From an uncultured Bacteroidota bacterium (GTDB lineage: Bacteria; Bacteroidota; Bacteroidia; Chitinophagales; Chitinophagaceae): 14,222 nt of DNA. Positions 1 through 8,289 of this stretch are shown one piece after another. The notes under the pieces were generated by a model. That model was given only the letters and a program-made list of their open reading frames with translations. It had not been told where the DNA came from and ran no database searches. The stretch is from NCBI GenBank assembly GCA_903933765.1, contig CAIZLI010000106.1, positions 1 through 14,222 of the forward strand. The letters run 5' to 3'. Position 1 is the stretch's first letter; the number at the start of each line of letters is the position of its first letter. The translations under genes and the position numbers were made by a program.

Positions 1-551
1 AACCAGAGCCAGGTGGCAATAAATATGCGATTGATTTATTAAAGCAGGTTGGACAATTGAATCAGGGTATTTATTTAGACGAAGATATTTTAAATGGTGG
101 CAAGACCGATTTTTGTATGGGTGTGGCTGGCTATCCAGAAAAGCATTTTGAATCTCCCAATTTTGAAATCGATTTAATCAAAACAAAAGAGAAGGTGGAT
201 GCGGGTGCAGACTATATCATGACCCAAATGTTTTTCAACAACCAAAAGTTTTTGGACTACGTGCAAGCCTGTCGCGATATGGGTATTACTGTGCCAATTA
301 TCCCAGGATTAAAGCCAATTACGAATAAAAAGCAATTGACTATTTTACCAAGAATATTCCATGTAGACATCCCAACAGATCTATCTAATGCGATCAACAA
401 ATGCAAGACAGACGCGGAATGCGAGCAAGTGGGTACCGAGTGGTTGATCCAACAAAGTAAAGAGTTGAAAGCAGCTGGTGTACCCGTGTTACACTATTAT
501 ACTTTAGGAAAACCTAAGGTGATCAGAGAAGTTGTTTCTGCAGTATTTTAA
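1..551 (+). CDS. metF: Methylenetetrahydrofolate reductase, C-terminal part (partial)
   Basis: This is the 3' end of a gene that begins before the window; the reading frame is open from base 3 and about 182 residues are visible. The product family reduces 5,10-methylene-tetrahydrofolate to 5-methyl-tetrahydrofolate, supplying methyl groups for methionine synthesis, in the cytoplasm as an FAD-containing TIM barrel. Visible support includes the segment MTQMFFNNQKFLDYV followed by CRDMGITVPIIPGLKPIT, which is the characteristic MetF stretch in the second half of the barrel, and a C-terminal ending with LHYYTLGKPKVI as in MetF proteins. The TTG at 57 is internal and not a start. The stop codon is only 1 nt from the stop of the convergent neighbour, so there is no room for a separate terminator. 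Assignment by family motif is strong; the missing N-terminus cannot be judged. Confidence 0.93.
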   Translation, partial: PEPGGNKYAIDLLKQVGQLNQGIYLDEDILNGGKTDFCMGVAGYPEKHFESPNFEIDLIKTKEKVDAGADYIMTQMFFNNQKFLDYVQACRDMGITVPIIPGLKPITNKKQLTILPRIFHVDIPTDLSNAINKCKTDAECEQVGTEWLIQQSKELKAAGVPVLHYYTLGKPKVIREVVSAVF

Positions 552-552
552 A

Positions 553-2031
553 TTATTTCTTTAGTTGAGATTGCAAGAAATCATGGAATTGATCTACGGT
601 TAAATTTTTTGCAATGATTTTTTTGTCTTTATCTAACAAATAAAATGTAGGTGTTTTAAATACATCATACAACTGTCTGATGGTAGTAGGTTTGCCTGCA
701 TTGATTTCTGCATAGTATGCAGCGTCTGTTTGATAAGCATGCAACCATCCAGCATCAAAATTTTGCGCTGTTATAAATTGTTTCCAAGCTACTAATTCTT
801 TTACATTGGTATTTACGCCAATGACCTGTACGCCTAATTGTTTCCAATTTTTTGTATAAAAAGAATCTACCCTTGGCATTTCTTCTTTACAATGACTACA
901 AGTTGGGTCCCAAAATGCGATGAATGTATATTTAGCAGGACTTTCATACAATGAAAAAGCTTTGTTGTCGATTGTGTTTAAAACCAATGGTGGAGCTGGA
1001 TTGCCAATGAGGTTGGCCATGATACTATAGGCACGTTCAGTGATTGCTTTTTTAGATTCATTGTTTAAGAGTACCGTGTCTCCTTTGCTAAAAAAGTTTT
1101 GAAACAAGTGTAAAAAGACTTTATCCTGACCCATGAATTCAGGACTGATATATTTATTGGTAAACTTAAAAAGTAAAAATGGATAAATTTCTTTTCCTGT
1201 TTTTGCAACTGTTAGCATGTATTGAACCTCTTCGATGATAGAATCTGGTTCACGTGAAACATAGTCTTTAAAATACTCATCTAGCTTTGCTTCAAAAAAT
1301 GGTGTTCTCAATAAGCGGTTGTCATTGAATACCACATTGTCCCAAAAATGATTCTTAACATAATAAAAAGGATAGCTAGAATCCGCCTTGCCATTGACGA
1401 TGGGAATAGCTGGCGCTTCTGGTCTTTGCAAAACGTCTAAGAAAAAACGCATCATTGATTTAGGCGCAGTCGTGATAATTTTTTGTCTTTCTTGTTTAAA
1501 GCTGGTGTCCATTTTTTTTAATGACAATAGGTATTGTGCAGAATCAGTTGCTGTGCTAGCAGTTCTATATGCTTGCTCAAATTGATTTCTTTGCGCACCA
1601 AGCTGGTTCATTTTTTTGGAATAAGCACCAAATATATCGTTGTCGATAGATCCAATAATTTGATAGTCTGTTAAATTTAATGTGTCTGCAAAGATTTTAA
1701 ATTGTTGCCCCTCATCTACCAAAAACTCAAATAGAATACTGTATTTAGGAGATACAATAAAGTAAATGCCTGGTGTGAGTTTTTCTTTTCCACTAAAATA
1801 ACCTAGGCTTGCTTCGTTCAACATGGCCGAATCTGCCAGCACACGATTTTGTCCATAGTTGGTGCCTAAATAGACCTTCGTGTTTTTATAAGGCTTTAGG
1901 GTAATTTGGATATGATGTCCAATAGGTTTGGTATTGGAAACAGGTAGTTTTTTAACAGTCTGCGCATTGGCATGATTGTTAAACAAAAGCGTTAAACCAA
2001 TAAAAAATAAACAAACTATTTTCTGAAACAT
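553..2031 (-). CDS. Secreted TlpA-like thioredoxin-fold protein with large N-terminal domain
   Basis: A protein of 492 residues if translation starts at the ATG at 2031. That start gives a clean signal peptide: Lys near the N-terminus, hydrophobic core VCLFFIGLTLLF, then ANA-Q as a likely cleavage site. The alternative TTG at 2052 adds seven residues before it and lies inside a possible promoter element, so I reject it. Residues about 30-340 form a region typical of Bacteroidota periplasmic thioredoxin-like proteins (resembling DUF4369/DUF5106-type N-terminal parts). The C-terminal 150 residues are a thioredoxin fold with active-site motif FWDPTCSHC (Cys378 and Cys381) and a cis-proline segment KTPTFYL near residue 461. 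Such proteins reduce or isomerise disulfides in the periplasm; the substrate is unknown. It is divergent from rlmD and convergent with metF. Confidence 0.85.
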   Translation of the reverse strand: MFQKIVCLFFIGLTLLFNNHANAQTVKKLPVSNTKPIGHHIQITLKPYKNTKVYLGTNYGQNRVLADSAMLNEASLGYFSGKEKLTPGIYFIVSPKYSILFEFLVDEGQQFKIFADTLNLTDYQIIGSIDNDIFGAYSKKMNQLGAQRNQFEQAYRTASTATDSAQYLLSLKKMDTSFKQERQKIITTAPKSMMRFFLDVLQRPEAPAIPIVNGKADSSYPFYYVKNHFWDNVVFNDNRLLRTPFFEAKLDEYFKDYVSREPDSIIEEVQYMLTVAKTGKEIYPFLLFKFTNKYISPEFMGQDKVFLHLFQNFFSKGDTVLLNNESKKAITERAYSIMANLIGNPAPPLVLNTIDNKAFSLYESPAKYTFIAFWDPTCSHCKEEMPRVDSFYTKNWKQLGVQVIGVNTNVKELVAWKQFITAQNFDAGWLHAYQTDAAYYAEINAGKPTTIRQLYDVFKTPTFYLLDKDKKIIAKNLTVDQFHDFLQSQLKK

Positions 2032-2049
2032 ATAAAAGGGTTGAAAGGA

Positions 2050-2057
2050 CAAATTAA
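2050..2057 (-). promoter_or_regulatory. Possible -7 element for the TlpA-like gene
   Basis: Read on the minus strand the octamer is TTAATTTG, one mismatch from the Bacteroidota -7 consensus TAnnTTTG. It lies 18 nt upstream of the ATG at 2031. No clear -33 TTTG is visible at the expected distance, so support is weak. The TTG that could be mistaken for a start codon at 2052 is the end of this element. Confidence 0.3.
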
Positions 2058-2135
2058 GTATATAAAAGTAAAAATAAAAAACAGATTTTGGTTTAATTTA
2101 AATGGGTGGAATGGTAGATTCTAGAAGCTGGATTG

Positions 2136-2143
2136 TACCTTTG
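2136..2143 (+). promoter_or_regulatory. -7 promoter element TACCTTTG for rlmD operon
   Basis: TACCTTTG is a perfect match to the Bacteroidota -7 element TAnnTTTG. Only five bases (TAGCA) separate it from the GTG start of rlmD. If transcription begins 4-6 nt after the element, as in the consensus spacing, the mRNA would start at or within a base or two of the GTG, so it would be leaderless or nearly so. A convincing -33 TTTG is not visible, which lowers confidence. Confidence 0.5.
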
Positions 2144-2148
2144 TAGCA

Positions 2149-3585
2149 GTGAGAAAGTCAAAACCAGCAATCATTTTAGAAAAGGTCCTTATTGAGGATT
2201 ATGCAGCCGAGGGCAAGTCCTTAGCAAGGGTGGATGGAAAAGTCATTTTTGTTGAAGGTGCCGTGCCAGGAGATGTGGTAGATATTCAGCTACAAAAAAA
2301 CAAAACGGATTGGGCAGAAGGCTTTGCTAAAAAATTTCATAGCTATTCCGAAAACAGGGTGCAACCATTCTGTAGTCATTTTGGGGTATGTGGAGGTTGT
2401 CAGTGGCAGATGTTACCTTATGCACAACAGCTGGTTTATAAGCAACAACAAGTGGTAGATAATTTAACAAGGATCGCTAAGATTCCTTTGCCAATCATTC
2501 CCGCTATTTTAGGTGCTAAGCAAACGGAAGGCTATCGTAATAAGGTAGAATACACTTTTGCTACAGAAATTTATATGTCGTTTGAAGCATTTAGGGCGAT
2601 GAAAGCATCTGGCGAGGAGCCGGTGAAAAGCCCCGGTGATGGCGGTTTTCATGCGAGAGGTTTTTTTGAAAAAATTGTGCCAATAGATATTTGTTATTTA
2701 CAAGAAGAGCCTACGAATTTAATGCGTAAAGCCGTGGTGCAATTTGCCTTAGACAATAAGATGCCGTTTTATAATATCAAACAACATCAGGGTTGGTTAA
2801 GAAATATGTTTGTAAGAAACACCACCAAGGGTGAGTGGATGATTAATTTGATGCTTGGTTACGAGGACGAAACAAAAAGAAAAGCGCTTTTGGATTTATT
2901 GTTAAAGCAATTCCCTCAAATCACGACCCTCTTGTATACCATCAATACCAAACGCAATGATAGTATGCAGGACCTTGAGCCACAAGTTTATTATGGTAAT
3001 GGTTATATCACTGAAAAATTAGAAAAATTTGAATTTAAAATAAGTCCAAAATCTTTTTTCCAAACCAATTCAAAACAAGCAGAAGTATTATATCAAGTAA
3101 CGCGCGATTTCGCAGAGCTTACCGGAAAAGAAATTGTGTATGATTTATATTGCGGTACAGGCAGCATTGGTATTTTTTGTAGCGAGCAGGCTAAAAAAAT
3201 TATTGGAGTAGAATTTGTAGCAGAAGCAATTGAGGATGCAAAGTTGAATGCAGCTTTGAACGGATTAACAGAGACTGCATTTTTTGCAGGTGATGTGATT
3301 AAAGTTTGTGATGATGCATTTTTTGAAACCCATGGTAAGCCGGATGTCATTATCACTGATCCACCAAGAGCAGGTATGCACGAAAAACTAGTGCAGAAAT
3401 TATTAGAGATGGAGGCACCAACCATTGTATATGTAAGTTGTAATCCAGCGACACAGGCAAGAGACCTGGCATTATTGCATGCCAAGTACACGGTGACTAA
3501 AATACAGCCTGTAGATATGTTTCCACACACATTGCATATCGAGAATGTGGTACAATTAAAAAGAACTGATTTATTAAACGGATAA
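2149..3585 (+). CDS. rlmD: 23S rRNA (uracil-5-)-methyltransferase RlmD
   Basis: A 478-residue SAM-dependent RNA m5U methyltransferase of the RlmD/TrmA family, which methylates a uracil in 23S rRNA (U1939 in E. coli numbering). An N-terminal TRAM domain spans about residues 5-65. Four Cys ligands for a 4Fe-4S cluster are in place: Cys75, Cys81 and Cys84 in the FCSHFGVCGGCQW segment and probably Cys182. The SAM-binding loop DLYCGTGSIG is at 332-341, DPPRAG at 404-409, the catalytic nucleophile Cys431 in VSCNPATQARDL, and the C-terminal HIENVVQL supplies the expected general base Glu. The start is GTG at 2149; no other in-frame start exists before the TRAM domain. It is the first gene of a run with the two rhomboids and the EEP hydrolase. 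The paralogous RlmCD specificity cannot be excluded, but the family is certain. Confidence 0.92.
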   Translation: MRKSKPAIILEKVLIEDYAAEGKSLARVDGKVIFVEGAVPGDVVDIQLQKNKTDWAEGFAKKFHSYSENRVQPFCSHFGVCGGCQWQMLPYAQQLVYKQQQVVDNLTRIAKIPLPIIPAILGAKQTEGYRNKVEYTFATEIYMSFEAFRAMKASGEEPVKSPGDGGFHARGFFEKIVPIDICYLQEEPTNLMRKAVVQFALDNKMPFYNIKQHQGWLRNMFVRNTTKGEWMINLMLGYEDETKRKALLDLLLKQFPQITTLLYTINTKRNDSMQDLEPQVYYGNGYITEKLEKFEFKISPKSFFQTNSKQAEVLYQVTRDFAELTGKEIVYDLYCGTGSIGIFCSEQAKKIIGVEFVAEAIEDAKLNAALNGLTETAFFAGDVIKVCDDAFFETHGKPDVIITDPPRAGMHEKLVQKLLEMEAPTIVYVSCNPATQARDLALLHAKYTVTKIQPVDMFPHTLHIENVVQLKRTDLLNG

Positions 3586-3588
3586 TTT

Positions 3589-4425
3589 ATGAGAGAATTT
3601 AGACCCACAAGCTTCAATATTTTACCAACGATCATTAAGAATTTAATTATCATTAATGCTTTAATGTTTTTGGCGCAAAATACATTTGCGGGACCCACTA
3701 GTTCCTTTTCGGTGGAAGATTTTTTTGCACTACACGCGTGGCAAAGTAAATTGTTTCAACCATGGCAGCTGATTACGCATATGTTCTTGCATGGTGATTT
3801 TGGACATATACTAGGTAATATGTTTGCATTATGGATGTTCGGATCTGTATTAGAAAATGTATGGGGACCTAAGCGATTTTTATTGTTTTATATTTTATGC
3901 GGTGTTGGCGCTTCGGTCTTACACTTACTCATACTTTCATACGAGTTTGTGCCGATGGCTTCGGACCTGATGCAATTAAGTCAAATGAGTGTGTCAGGAT
4001 CTTCAGACTTTAACCAGGCCGTATTGGCGTATTCAAAAGCACATAATATACAATTAACAAGAATATTGAGCGAGAACAATGTAAGCCTTGCTACACCTGG
4101 TATTCGAACCGAGATCATGGAGCTTTTGACAAACAATTATAACAAGACATTGAATACGGCTACATTAGGCGCAAGTGGTGCAGTTTTTGGTATTATCATG
4201 GCCTTCGTTTATTTATTTCCCAATACCTATATCTATATTTATTTTTTCTTTCCCATTAAAGCAAAGTGGTTGGGTATCTTATATTTCTCATACGAACTAT
4301 TTTTTGCAGTGCGCAATACTGCAGGAGATAACGTGGCAAGATGGGCGCATGTGGGTGGCGCGATTGTAGGATTTGTATTGGTATATCTTTGGTCAAAGAA
4401 GGAACGTAACAATAGATGGAACTAA
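3589..4425 (+). CDS. Rhomboid family intramembrane serine protease
   Basis: A 278-residue polytopic inner-membrane protein that should cleave transmembrane helices of substrate proteins. All hallmark residues are visible: HGDFGHILGNM at 68-78 (conserved His and Asn of TM2), the catalytic Ser196 in GASGAVFG, and the catalytic partner His254 in AHVGGAIVGF. The region between TM3 and the catalytic Ser (about 117-188) is unusually long and hydrophilic, a feature often seen in Bacteroidota members. It starts 3 nt after the rlmD stop codon, so co-transcription is very likely. It is followed 20 nt later by a second, degenerate rhomboid-fold gene. The substrate is unknown. Confidence 0.92.
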   Translation: MREFRPTSFNILPTIIKNLIIINALMFLAQNTFAGPTSSFSVEDFFALHAWQSKLFQPWQLITHMFLHGDFGHILGNMFALWMFGSVLENVWGPKRFLLFYILCGVGASVLHLLILSYEFVPMASDLMQLSQMSVSGSSDFNQAVLAYSKAHNIQLTRILSENNVSLATPGIRTEIMELLTNNYNKTLNTATLGASGAVFGIIMAFVYLFPNTYIYIYFFFPIKAKWLGILYFSYELFFAVRNTAGDNVARWAHVGGAIVGFVLVYLWSKKERNNRWN

Positions 4426-4445
4426 CAATAAAATAGTATCAACGC

Positions 4446-5147
4446 ATGCAATCAACAGAACAATCCAAACCATTATTTGGCGCAGACAACAATGCTTTAG
4501 TAGCACTTGTATCGGTCAATTTAATGATTGCAGTGACTTATGGCATGACCAGGATGGTTTACTTTTTAGAGGGTTTTCCGATGGCACAGTTTTATGACGA
4601 AGTGGTACACCATTTTATGCTATCGCCATATTATCAGGAATCCCTAGAAAAACCTTGGACATTTTTTATCTACAACTGGTCACATGATGATTTTTGGACA
4701 CTTTGTGGTAATATGATTTGGTTAACTGTTTTTGGAAATATTTTACAAAATCAAAAAGCGAATAAGCATTTATTCCCCATTTATTTATACAGTGGTATCC
4801 TTGGTGCATTGGCTTTTATTGGTCTTGGGGCTGGCATTTCATTTATGGGCGCAGAATTAAGTATCATGGCAATAGCCACTGCTGCATTGAGTCTGAAACC
4901 AAGCTACCAACTACAACTCAATGGCACAGGAGGCATTCCTGTTTGGCTTATTTTTACAGTGTATTTTATCATTCAAGTGTCAACACATTTAACAGGCACT
5001 CCGGTATTCTTTTTTACATTAAGTGTAGGAGGATTGGTTGGTGTATTGTATATGTATTTATTAAAAAAGAAAATCGATCTAGGGAATTGGATGCATGTCA
5101 TTGTTAAAAAAGGGAATGGTTTAATGGCGCCAAAAGAGGCCCAATAA
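4446..5147 (+). CDS. Catalytically dead rhomboid-fold membrane protein (pseudo-rhomboid)
   Basis: A 233-residue polytopic membrane protein whose layout parallels the upstream rhomboid. PWTFFIYNWSHDDFW followed by TLCGNMIWLTVFGNILQ aligns with the TM2 region of the neighbour (PWQLITHMFLHGDFG then HILGNMFALWMFGSVLE), keeping one His (His80) and Asn89. The later helices align through FMGAELSIMAI (versus LGASGAVFGII) and LSVGGLVGV (versus AHVGGAIVG). In this alignment the catalytic Ser is replaced by Glu137 and the catalytic His by Ser193, so proteolysis is not expected. The gene is intact, without frameshift or stop, which suggests a selected non-protease role such as binding or regulating rhomboid substrates, by analogy with iRhoms and derlins. 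That role is inference. It lies in the rlmD-rhomboid-EEP run. Confidence 0.8.
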   Translation: MQSTEQSKPLFGADNNALVALVSVNLMIAVTYGMTRMVYFLEGFPMAQFYDEVVHHFMLSPYYQESLEKPWTFFIYNWSHDDFWTLCGNMIWLTVFGNILQNQKANKHLFPIYLYSGILGALAFIGLGAGISFMGAELSIMAIATAALSLKPSYQLQLNGTGGIPVWLIFTVYFIIQVSTHLTGTPVFFFTLSVGGLVGVLYMYLLKKKIDLGNWMHVIVKKGNGLMAPKEAQ

Positions 5148-5161
5148 ATATTGAATATATC

Positions 5162-6277
5162 ATGGCAAAAAAATCACGTATAAGAATTTTTGGTAAAGGG
5201 CTGCTATTATCAGTCCATCTTATACTTGTGCTATTGTTATTGTATCCACAATTTTTTATGCCGCTTGGATGGATCTGGGTGAACGGCTTTTTAAGTTTAT
5301 TGGCGCCTTATATTATCGTATTACACCTCTTGTTTTTATTTATCTGGTTGATTGCGAAACCTATACTATCCTTGATTTCTGTGGCAACCTTGGGGATTGC
5401 TTATCCAACCATATTGGTTTTATTTGCTTGGCATCCAGGCACACCCTTCTCACAAAAAAAGAAGGACAATAGTTTACGCATCACTAGTTTTAATGTGAAG
5501 GAATTTAATGGCAACACACCACAACCAATAGGACATAAATTAAGAACAGAAGACATTGCAGCATCCATTCAAAAATGGGATCCAGATATCATTTGCTTGC
5601 AAGAATACAATACCAAAGAACTCAAGAACGATATTGCGAATCATGCCACTTATTTTGATCAAAAATATCCTTATTCCTTTTTTTCCAAAGACCATCAGAT
5701 CAATGAGGCGAATTATTTTGCAGGCAATATCATTTATTCAAAATATAAGATCTTGTACGCGGAAAGGGTGCCATTTACCAACCAAGAAAGTTTGATTTAT
5801 GTGGATTTATTAAAAGGGGATGATACCATTCGAGTTTTCACTACACATTTGGCTTCTTTTAAATTTAAGCAAAATGATTTTGAGGCGATAGATGATGCAG
5901 TTGATGCCAACAAAGCGGCATTGAAAGCGAAATATGGTGTCATGCGCAAAATGAAAAATGCTTTTATGATTCGCGCAGTGCAGGCCTCTAACATTCAAGC
6001 GCAATTGGATAAAAGTCCTTATCCCACTATCATCACTGGAGATTTTAATGATGTGCCAAGTTCCTATACCTATAAATTAATTAAAGGCGATATGCAGGAT
6101 GCATTCTTGGTAAAGGGCTTTGGAATAGGCGCCACCTATATGAACCTATCGCCCACTTTAAGAATAGATTATATCATGGTGGATAATAAATGGCAGGTAA
6201 AGGGTTGGGAGTCCTTGGATGAGAACCTGAGCGACCACCACATGATTATGGCAGACCTTCAATTGGTTAAGAATTAG
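5162..6277 (+). CDS. Membrane-anchored endonuclease/exonuclease/phosphatase family protein
   Basis: A 371-residue protein with about three N-terminal transmembrane helices (roughly 12-33, 37-63 and 67-90) followed by a metal-dependent EEP-fold hydrolase domain (about 104-370). Catalytic motifs in order: [10 protein letters not shown] (Asn111), CLQEYN (Glu148, metal ligand), TTHL (His229), TGDFNDVP (Asp294, Asn296), RIDYIMV (Asp336) and LSDHHMI (Asp358, His359). The family includes nucleases, phosphodiesterases and phospholipid or sphingomyelin phosphodiesterases. The membrane anchor in Bacteroidota homologues places the catalytic domain at or across the inner membrane, but the substrate cannot be read from sequence. 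It starts 14 nt after the pseudo-rhomboid and is probably the last gene of that transcript. Confidence 0.9.
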   Translation: MAKKSRIRIFGKGLLLSVHLILVLLLLYPQFFMPLGWIWVNGFLSLLAPYIIVLHLLFLFIWLIAKPILSLISVATLGIAYPTILVLFAWHPGTPFSQKKKDNSLRITSFNVKEFNGNTPQPIGHKLRTEDIAASIQKWDPDIICLQEYNTKELKNDIANHATYFDQKYPYSFFSKDHQINEANYFAGNIIYSKYKILYAERVPFTNQESLIYVDLLKGDDTIRVFTTHLASFKFKQNDFEAIDDAVDANKAALKAKYGVMRKMKNAFMIRAVQASNIQAQLDKSPYPTIITGDFNDVPSSYTYKLIKGDMQDAFLVKGFGIGATYMNLSPTLRIDYIMVDNKWQVKGWESLDENLSDHHMIMADLQLVKN

Positions 6278-6301
6278 CCATTCTTTTAGGTAAAATAAAA
6301 T

Positions 6302-6309
6302 TATCTTTG
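6302..6309 (+). promoter_or_regulatory. -7 promoter element TATCTTTG for cysS
   Basis: A perfect TAnnTTTG element sits 9 nt before the ATG of cysS, predicting a 5' leader of only a few nucleotides. A TTG inside this element is in frame with cysS and could be mistaken for the start. TTC at 6281-6283 lies at about the right distance for a -33 TTG but is not a match. cysS may also be reached by read-through from the upstream run, whose last stop is 41 nt before the cysS ATG. Confidence 0.5.
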
Positions 6310-6318
6310 AGGACTACT

Positions 6319-7821
6319 ATGCCACTAAAAATATACAACTCACTTACTCGTCAAAAAGAAGTTTTCGAACCTATTAACGCACCCTATGTGGGCATGTACG
6401 TTTGTGGTCCAACAGTAAGTGGTGAAAGTCATTTAGGACATGCAAGGCCTTTTATCACTTTTGATGTAGTGTACCGATACCTTTTACACAAAGGATACAA
6501 AGTACGTTATGTTAGAAATATTACAGACGCTGGTCATTTTGAAGAAGAAGGAAAAGTAGCGGAAGATAAAATTGCAAGCAAGGCGATTTTAGAAAAATTA
6601 GAACCCATGGAATTGGTGCAGAAATACACCAATCTATACCACTGGGCGATGACACAGTTTAACAATCTACCACCAAGCATAGAACCCACTGCTACAGGAC
6701 ATATTGTAGAGCAGATAGAAATGATTAAAAAAATCATGGCAGACGGATATGCATATGAGTCCAATGGTTCCGTTTATTTTGATGTGGTAAAATACAATGA
6801 CGATTATTCAAAAAAGAACCAACCCTACGGTATTTTAAGTGGTCGCAATATCGAAGAGCAATTAGAGACTACGAGAGATTTAGAAAATCAGGAAGAGAAA
6901 AAAAATAAAGTAGATTTTGCTTTATGGAAAAAAGCACCTGCTGAACATATCATGCGCTGGCAAAGTCCATGGGGAGAAGGCTTTCCGGGCTGGCATATTG
7001 AATGTTCTGCCATGGCGACAAAGTATTTAGGAAAACAATTTGATATACATGGTGGTGGAATGGATTTACAATTTCCGCACCACGAGTGTGAGATTGCACA
7101 GAGCACAGTATGCAATCATCAAATGCCTGCGCGCTATTGGATGCACAATAATATGATTACCATCAATGGACGAAAGATGGGTAAGAGTTATAATAATGTG
7201 ATTAAGCTAAGTGAATTATTCGAAGGCAATCATGCAGAACTTACACAAGCATATACGCCAATGACTGTAAGGTTCTTTATTTTACAAAGTCAGTACCGCG
7301 GCACATTGGATTTTAGCAATGAAGCATTGCAAGCATCTGAAAAAGCATTGCGCAGGTTCATGGAGGGATACGAGTGGTTACAAGCACAAAGCTTTGGCAA
7401 TGAAACTGTTTCTAAGGACCAAGTGCTTGCAGACCAATTAATGACTTGGACCAATGAGTTAGAACTATTCATGGATGACGATATGAATACTGCGAAAGTG
7501 GTAGCCAATTTATTTGAAATTCTACCTAGCATCAATTCATTAAAGGACAAGCATATCGCGGCAGATGCAGTTGCAGGGGCTACTTGGGCAACTGTTCAAA
7601 CACAATTGAAACTATTTGTAGAATCTATTTTAGGAATAAAAGTAGACAATGGCGCGAATCGCCAACAATTAAATGGTGTGGTGGAATTGTTGATTGAAAT
7701 CAGAAAACAAGCCAAGGCCAATAAAGATTTTGCAACCAGCGATAAAATCAGAAATCAATTAGCGGAGATGGGCATACAGTTGAAAGACGAGAAAGACGGA
7801 AGTATGAGTTACAGTCTCTAA
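6319..7821 (+). CDS. cysS: Cysteinyl-tRNA synthetase
   Basis: A 500-residue class I aminoacyl-tRNA synthetase that charges tRNA-Cys in the cytoplasm. I choose the ATG at 6319 ([10 protein letters not shown]), which matches the usual N-terminus of the family; a TTG 12 nt upstream lies within the promoter element. In this numbering the zinc ligands are Cys29 (in VCGPTV), Cys229 (GWHIECS), His254 and Glu258 (FPHHECE). The HIGH signature is HLGH at 38-41 and the KMSKS signature is KMGKS at 286-290. The C-terminal helical anticodon-recognition part is complete, and the length is normal for the family. It converges on the MerC gene with a 9-nt gap. Confidence 0.96.
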   Translation: MPLKIYNSLTRQKEVFEPINAPYVGMYVCGPTVSGESHLGHARPFITFDVVYRYLLHKGYKVRYVRNITDAGHFEEEGKVAEDKIASKAILEKLEPMELVQKYTNLYHWAMTQFNNLPPSIEPTATGHIVEQIEMIKKIMADGYAYESNGSVYFDVVKYNDDYSKKNQPYGILSGRNIEEQLETTRDLENQEEKKNKVDFALWKKAPAEHIMRWQSPWGEGFPGWHIECSAMATKYLGKQFDIHGGGMDLQFPHHECEIAQSTVCNHQMPARYWMHNNMITINGRKMGKSYNNVIKLSELFEGNHAELTQAYTPMTVRFFILQSQYRGTLDFSNEALQASEKALRRFMEGYEWLQAQSFGNETVSKDQVLADQLMTWTNELELFMDDDMNTAKVVANLFEILPSINSLKDKHIAADAVAGATWATVQTQLKLFVESILGIKVDNGANRQQLNGVVELLIEIRKQAKANKDFATSDKIRNQLAEMGIQLKDEKDGSMSYSL

Positions 7822-7830
7822 TGACTTCTC

Positions 7831-8223
7831 TCAATGGTCACAATCATCTTCGTGCGCATGGTTATGCATTCTACAACTATTGTGGTTGTTAATATGCGCA
7901 ATGATGATAAAAAATGCTGCAGGGAATAATAAATACAATTCTGCCTCTCTAAAGACCATTCTACAAAACATCAATCCTATCCCAATACTAAATAAGATAA
8001 TTGGCTTAAAGCTATGGTGGTGTTTTTTATAACCATGGTATAATGAATAAGCGCCAATCCCAAAAGAAAGCAGGATCATTCCAAACTCAAAACTTGGATT
8101 GTGTAATACATTGATCCCTAATAAAGGAAGGCTACTAAAAAATAAGGGCAGTAATGCACAGTGAATAGCACATGCCAAAGAAGTGCCAATGCCAATTGCG
8201 TCCCAATTCCATTTTTTAAACAT
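7831..8223 (-). CDS. MerC domain-containing membrane protein with His/Cys-rich tail
   Basis: A 130-residue protein with four predicted transmembrane helices (about 9-32, 46-63, 73-90, 96-110). The first helix carries the MerC signature CAIHC (Cys18 and Cys22) followed by ALLPLF, as in MerC mercury-transport proteins. In Bacteroidota such proteins are usually chromosomal, without a mer operon, so the true cargo metal is not known. The C-terminal 21 residues form a likely soluble metal-binding tail with seven His (110, 114, 120, 122, 124, 130 and nearby) and Cys117 and Cys128. It is divergent from an SCO copper chaperone across a 66-nt spacer, which suggests a shared link to metal handling; that is inference. 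The ATG lies 4 nt from a perfect -7 element. Confidence 0.82.
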   Translation of the reverse strand: MFKKWNWDAIGIGTSLACAIHCALLPLFFSSLPLLGINVLHNPSFEFGMILLSFGIGAYSLYHGYKKHHHSFKPIILFSIGIGLMFCRMVFREAELYLLFPAAFFIIIAHINNHNSCRMHNHAHEDDCDH

Positions 8224-8227
8224 AATG

Positions 8228-8235
8228 CAAAGCTA
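8228..8235 (-). promoter_or_regulatory. -7 promoter element TAGCTTTG for the MerC gene
   Basis: On the minus strand TAGCTTTG matches TAnnTTTG perfectly and is followed by CATT and then the ATG at 8223. Expected transcription start is at or next to the A of the ATG, so the mRNA is probably leaderless. No clear -33 element is visible. It mirrors the plus-strand element at 8259-8266. Confidence 0.5.
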
Positions 8236-8258
8236 AGCCAATACCCTGAAAATAATAG

Positions 8259-8266
8259 TAACTTTG
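8259..8266 (+). promoter_or_regulatory. -7 promoter element TAACTTTG for the SCO gene
   Basis: Perfect TAnnTTTG octamer 23 nt upstream of the SCO ATG at 8290. With the minus-strand element at 8228-8235 it forms a back-to-back pair separated by 23 nt, so each -33 region would overlap the opposite promoter's -7 element. No obvious -33 TTTG. Confidence 0.5.
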
Positions 8267-8289
8267 TGACGCATTTAAAGCAAATTCAG

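Noticed and set aside
3093..3698. A 201-codon open frame on the minus strand opposite rlmD and the rhomboid start
   Set aside because: It is antisense to well-supported coding sequence with intact family motifs, has no recognisable domain, and would span a gene junction.
4373..4597. Plus-strand frame bridging the two rhomboid genes
   Set aside because: It is out of frame with two genes that carry clear family motifs and membrane segments.
8161..8289. N-terminal extension of the SCO protein by 43 residues
   Set aside because: It overlaps the MerC gene and both promoters, and would precede the membrane anchor with non-conserved residues.
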